Shown piece by piece: positions 5,648 to 5,882 of a DNA stretch of 5,882 nt. Below the pieces are notes generated by a model. The model saw nothing but the letters and a program-made list of their open reading frames with translations. It was not told the DNA's origin and did not search any database. Origin of the DNA: a bacterium (lineage in GTDB: Bacteria > Verrucomicrobiota > Verrucomicrobiia > Chthoniobacterales > Terrimicrobiaceae); NCBI GenBank assembly GCA_009920585.1, contig RFZT01000160.1, forward strand, positions 1 to 5,882, written 5' to 3'. Both the position numbers and the translations under genes were made by a program. Every line of letters starts with the position of its first letter. The stretch's first letter is position 1.

Positions 5648-5882
5648 CGATCTCGTCCGCTTGGGATTCCAAAACATCCAAGCTCCCGTCATTCCAAACC
5701 ACAAAGTGCGCACGGGAGATTTTTTCTAAAGTTGGAGTCTGAGCCGCTATGATCAACTCAGCAACTCGCTCATCAACTCCACGAGCGACAACACGCTGGA
5801 TTTGCGTTGAGCGCGAGCACGCCACTGAAATAACCCAAGAAAAATGCCCTTCTAAATGGTTTTCAAACAACAAGGGGATATC
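5598..5882 (-). CDS. coaE: dephospho-CoA kinase, C-terminal part (5' end outside window)
   Basis: Reading leftwards from the right edge, the frame is open and gives 94 residues before TAG. The first visible residues, DIPLLFEN, are the conserved substrate-site motif in the middle of CoaE. After it come the strand WVISVACS, QIQRVVARG with the lid-region Arg, the AAQTPTLEKISRAHFVVWNDGS segment (equivalent to the AAQ...AD-x-V-I-x-N-x-G stretch of CoaE), and a final helix. CoaE phosphorylates the ribose 3'-hydroxyl of dephospho-CoA, the last step of coenzyme A synthesis, in the cytosol. Its P-loop N-terminal half lies beyond the window. About 10-13 residues follow the normal final helix, and these sit inside the region that overlaps the GT81 gene tail-to-tail. 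I see no broken frame or missing core residue in the visible part. Confidence 0.92.
   Translation of the reverse strand, partial: DIPLLFENHLEGHFSWVISVACSRSTQIQRVVARGVDERVAELIIAAQTPTLEKISRAHFVVWNDGSLDVLESQADEIVNRGQLALRPNSQPRL

Noticed and set aside
5625..5663. Nested inverted repeats (CAAGC/GCTTG around GACGA/TCGTC) near the GT81 stop
   Set aside because: Stems of 5 bp, a large outer loop and no T-run on either strand. It also lies within coaE coding sequence.
5339..5713. 124-codon open frame on the - strand
   Set aside because: It is antisense to the conserved 3' part of the GT81 gene and crosses the coaE end in another frame. No recognisable motif.

Overview
The window carries six protein-coding genes packed with little spare DNA, and no RNA gene, insertion sequence or CRISPR array that I can see. 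It looks like an ordinary bacterial chromosome. Base composition is balanced. The mix of a secreted FecR-TPR protein, a long-type NfeD protein and a marine-type GT81 glycosyltransferase would fit the Verrucomicrobia (Opitutae-like) or a neighbouring Planctomycetes-Verrucomicrobia lineage. That placement is inference from gene content and general protein style, not from a phylogenetic marker.

Layout: (1) 1-411 (+) is the C-terminal end of an NfeD-family membrane protein whose N-terminal part lies left of the window. (2) 504-2414 (+) is an exported FecR-domain protein with a Pro/Glu/Thr-rich linker and C-terminal TPR repeats. The linker contains a 63-codon tandem duplication. (3) 2453-2878 (+) is a small DCC-family (DUF393) thiol-disulfide oxidoreductase-like protein, 38 bp downstream and possibly co-transcribed. 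(4) 2805-4364 (-) is a GT-B fold, GT4-like glycosyltransferase that overlaps the DCC gene tail-to-tail by 74 bp. (5) 4430-5647 (+) is a GT-A fold glycosyltransferase of the glucosyl-3-phosphoglycerate synthase type (GT81), divergent from gene 4 across a 65-bp gap. (6) 5598 to the right edge (-) is the C-terminal third to half of dephospho-CoA kinase (coaE), overlapping gene 5 tail-to-tail by 50 bp.

The most coherent functional unit is the divergent GT4-like / GT81 pair. GT81 enzymes of this type make glucosyl(-3-phospho)glycerate, a compatible solute or its precursor. A neighbouring GT4-type enzyme is a reasonable candidate for adding a second sugar, for example to make mannosylglucosylglycerate, or for otherwise using the product. 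No phosphatase for a phosphorylated product is present in the window. The NfeD, FecR-TPR and DCC genes are envelope-associated or redox genes with no obvious functional tie to the glycosyltransferases. I did not find a clear unknown multi-gene defence or mobile system. The most notable features are the internal duplication and T8 tracts of the FecR-TPR gene, the two sizeable tail-to-tail coding overlaps, and the unassigned C-terminal tail of the GT4-like protein.
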